A stretch of DNA of 30,252 nucleotides, taken from Mycoplasma sp. UBA710. GTDB taxonomy: Bacteria > Bacillota_I > Bacilli_A > Mycoplasmatales > Metamycoplasmataceae. The DNA is taken from the NCBI GenBank assembly GCA_002298905.1, contig DBMA01000004.1, forward strand, positions 1-30,252, written 5' to 3'. The translations under genes were made by a program, and so were the position numbers. The notes below the pieces were generated by a model. The model made no database searches and was not told the origin of the DNA. It saw nothing but the letters and a program-made list of their open reading frames with translations. Below, one piece after another: positions 28,994 to 30,252 of the stretch (positions are counted from its first letter, which is position 1; the number at the start of each line of letters is the position of its first letter).

Positions 28994-30252
28994 TTATTTT
29001 TTATCTTCTTGTTTTTCTTTATTTTTACTATTATCTAATTTCTTTTTATTTGTAGAAGTAATTGTTGTCTTAGTTTTAGTTTCTTTAACAACTTCAACTT
29101 CTTTTGTATTTTTTTTATTTTCAGAAACCTCATGTTCGACAGTTTCTAGAATTTGATCTATATCAACTTGAAAATTTTCTTTTTTAATTTCAATTTCTTC
29201 TTCAGGAGGTAATTTCATATGTTTTTCAATATATTCAATTTCTTCTGCAACAATGGTTTCTTTTTTTAATAATAAATCCTTGATTAATTCTAATAATTTT
29301 TTATTATCTTCAATTACTTTCTTAGCATCTTTTTGGGCTGAAGTAATAATTTTTCTAACTTCAGTATCAATTTCATTTGATAAGGCATCTGAAGTAAATT
29401 TTGTTTTTGTATAATCACGCCCTAAAAATACCGATCCTTCTGGTTCTTCATACTGAATAGGACCTAATGATGACATACCTCATTCAGTTACCATTCTTCT
29501 TGCAATAGAAGTTGCTCTTTGAATATCATCAGCTGCTCCTGTTGAAATATTTTCTTTGCCATAAATGATTTCCTCAGCTGCTCGACCACCCATGTATGAT
29601 TTGATCATAGACTCTAATTCTAATTTAGTTTTATTATATTTTTCTTTTTCAGGCAACATTAAGTTATATCCACCAGCATTACCTCTAGGAATAATAGTAA
29701 TTTTTTGAACTTTATTACCACCTGGAACTTTAAGACCAACAACAGCATGTCCTGCTTCATGATAAGCAACCATAGTCAATTCTTCAGGAGAAATAGTTCT
29801 TGTTTTTTTGGCAGGTCCTGACATTACTCGATCAATAGCTTCATCAATTTGTAATTTTGTTATAACACCTGTATTTTCTCTTACAGATAATAAAGCTGCT
29901 TCATTAATAACATTTTCTAATTGAGCTCCTGAGTATCCTGGAGTTCTTTTAGCTAAATTAGCAAATGTAACTTCAGGATCAATTCTTTTTCCTTTGGCAT
30001 GTAGCTTCAATATTTCTTCTCGTTCTTTGATATCAGGTAAATTAACTGTGATAGTACGATCAAAACGTCCTGGTCTTAATAAAGCTGGGTCTAAAACATC
30101 TGTTCTGTTAGTTGCGGCCATTATTAAAATTCCACTATTTTTTGCCATTCCGTCCATTTCAACAAGTAATTGATTTAATGTTTGTTCTCTTTCATCATTT
30201 CCACCACCAATTCCTGCTCCACGTGAACGACCAACAGCATCAATTTCATCAA
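28994..30252 (-). CDS. ftsH: ATP-dependent zinc metalloprotease FtsH (C-terminal part, runs off the window)
   Basis: About 419 residues are visible; the N-terminal membrane part and Walker A lie beyond base 30252. FtsH extracts and degrades membrane and short-lived cytosolic proteins as a hexamer. Visible: the Walker B end DEIDAVGRSRGAG, the second region of homology AATNRTDVLDPALLRPGRFD, the zinc site HEAGH at about 29747-29761, and STGAADDIQRAT. One TGA-Trp lies at 29480-29482. After the protease domain comes a tail of roughly 100 residues very rich in Lys and Glu, ending NKEKQEDKK, predicted to be disordered or coiled and longer than in most FtsH proteins. It probably heads or continues the transcript into rsmI. 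Confidence 0.97.

Noticed and set aside
28965..29156. Phe/Leu-rich plus-strand frame opposite the FtsH tail
   Set aside because: It is the antisense of a Lys/Glu-rich region, which automatically reads as hydrophobic residues.

Overview
The window looks like a stretch of chromosome from a wall-less bacterium of the class Mollicutes (Mycoplasma/Ureaplasma/Malacoplasma-like). Base composition is very AT-rich. Almost every gene contains in-frame TGA codons that must be read as tryptophan (genetic code 4): with TGA as stop most known families are cut into pieces, and with TGA as Trp they become full length. Two examples fall where the family itself carries Trp: the YWRGD motif of threonyl-tRNA synthetase and the IDWE motif of the choline-kinase-like protein. 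Only TAA and TAG are used as stops, fitting a cell with release factor RF1 (prfA, present here). The exact species cannot be told from the sequence alone.

Layout. 1-1890: the 3' end of an unidentified plus-strand gene, then prmC and prfA on the minus strand (RF1 and its methylase). 1987-7383, plus strand: an unrecognised 210-residue protein, prs, rsmG, a Y-family DNA polymerase (dinB), a YfcE-like phosphoesterase and ffh, closed by a hairpin terminator. 7489-9043, minus strand: a two-gene unit of unknown function, a 383-residue protein and a small lipoprotein whose genes overlap by 14 nt. 9196-12067, plus strand: a palindrome made of two DnaA-box-like halves, then gmk, prpC (PP2C phosphatase), a soluble Ser/Thr kinase and def. 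12064-12789, minus: LicA/APH-family kinase. 12900-13904, plus: FNT-family channel. 13936-17727, minus: dnaJ, a small unknown gene, cmk and metG as a tight operon. 17835-18350, plus: apt, divergent from dnaJ with a degenerate CIRCE-like operator between them. 18351-19184, minus: rbgA. 19247-19320, plus: tRNA-Gly(TCC) with its own promoter and terminator. 19368-30252, minus: a small four-helix membrane protein, thrS lacking the TGS domain, a 711-residue surface protein, deoC, a two-subunit ABC exporter with one degenerate ATPase site, rsmI and the C-terminal part of ftsH.

Functionally this is mostly core machinery: translation (prfA, prmC, metG, thrS, def, tRNA-Gly, rsmG, rsmI, rbgA), nucleotide salvage (prs, apt, gmk, cmk, deoC), protein targeting and quality control (ffh, dnaJ, ftsH), and a phosphorylation pair. 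The accessory content is the lipoprotein unit, the 711-residue surface protein, the ABC pair and the FNT channel. I see no mobile element, CRISPR array, rRNA or broken gene, and no gene-free stretch above 300 bases. The most interesting signals are regulatory (CIRCE-like site, DnaA-box palindrome), followed by the two unknown surface or accessory loci.
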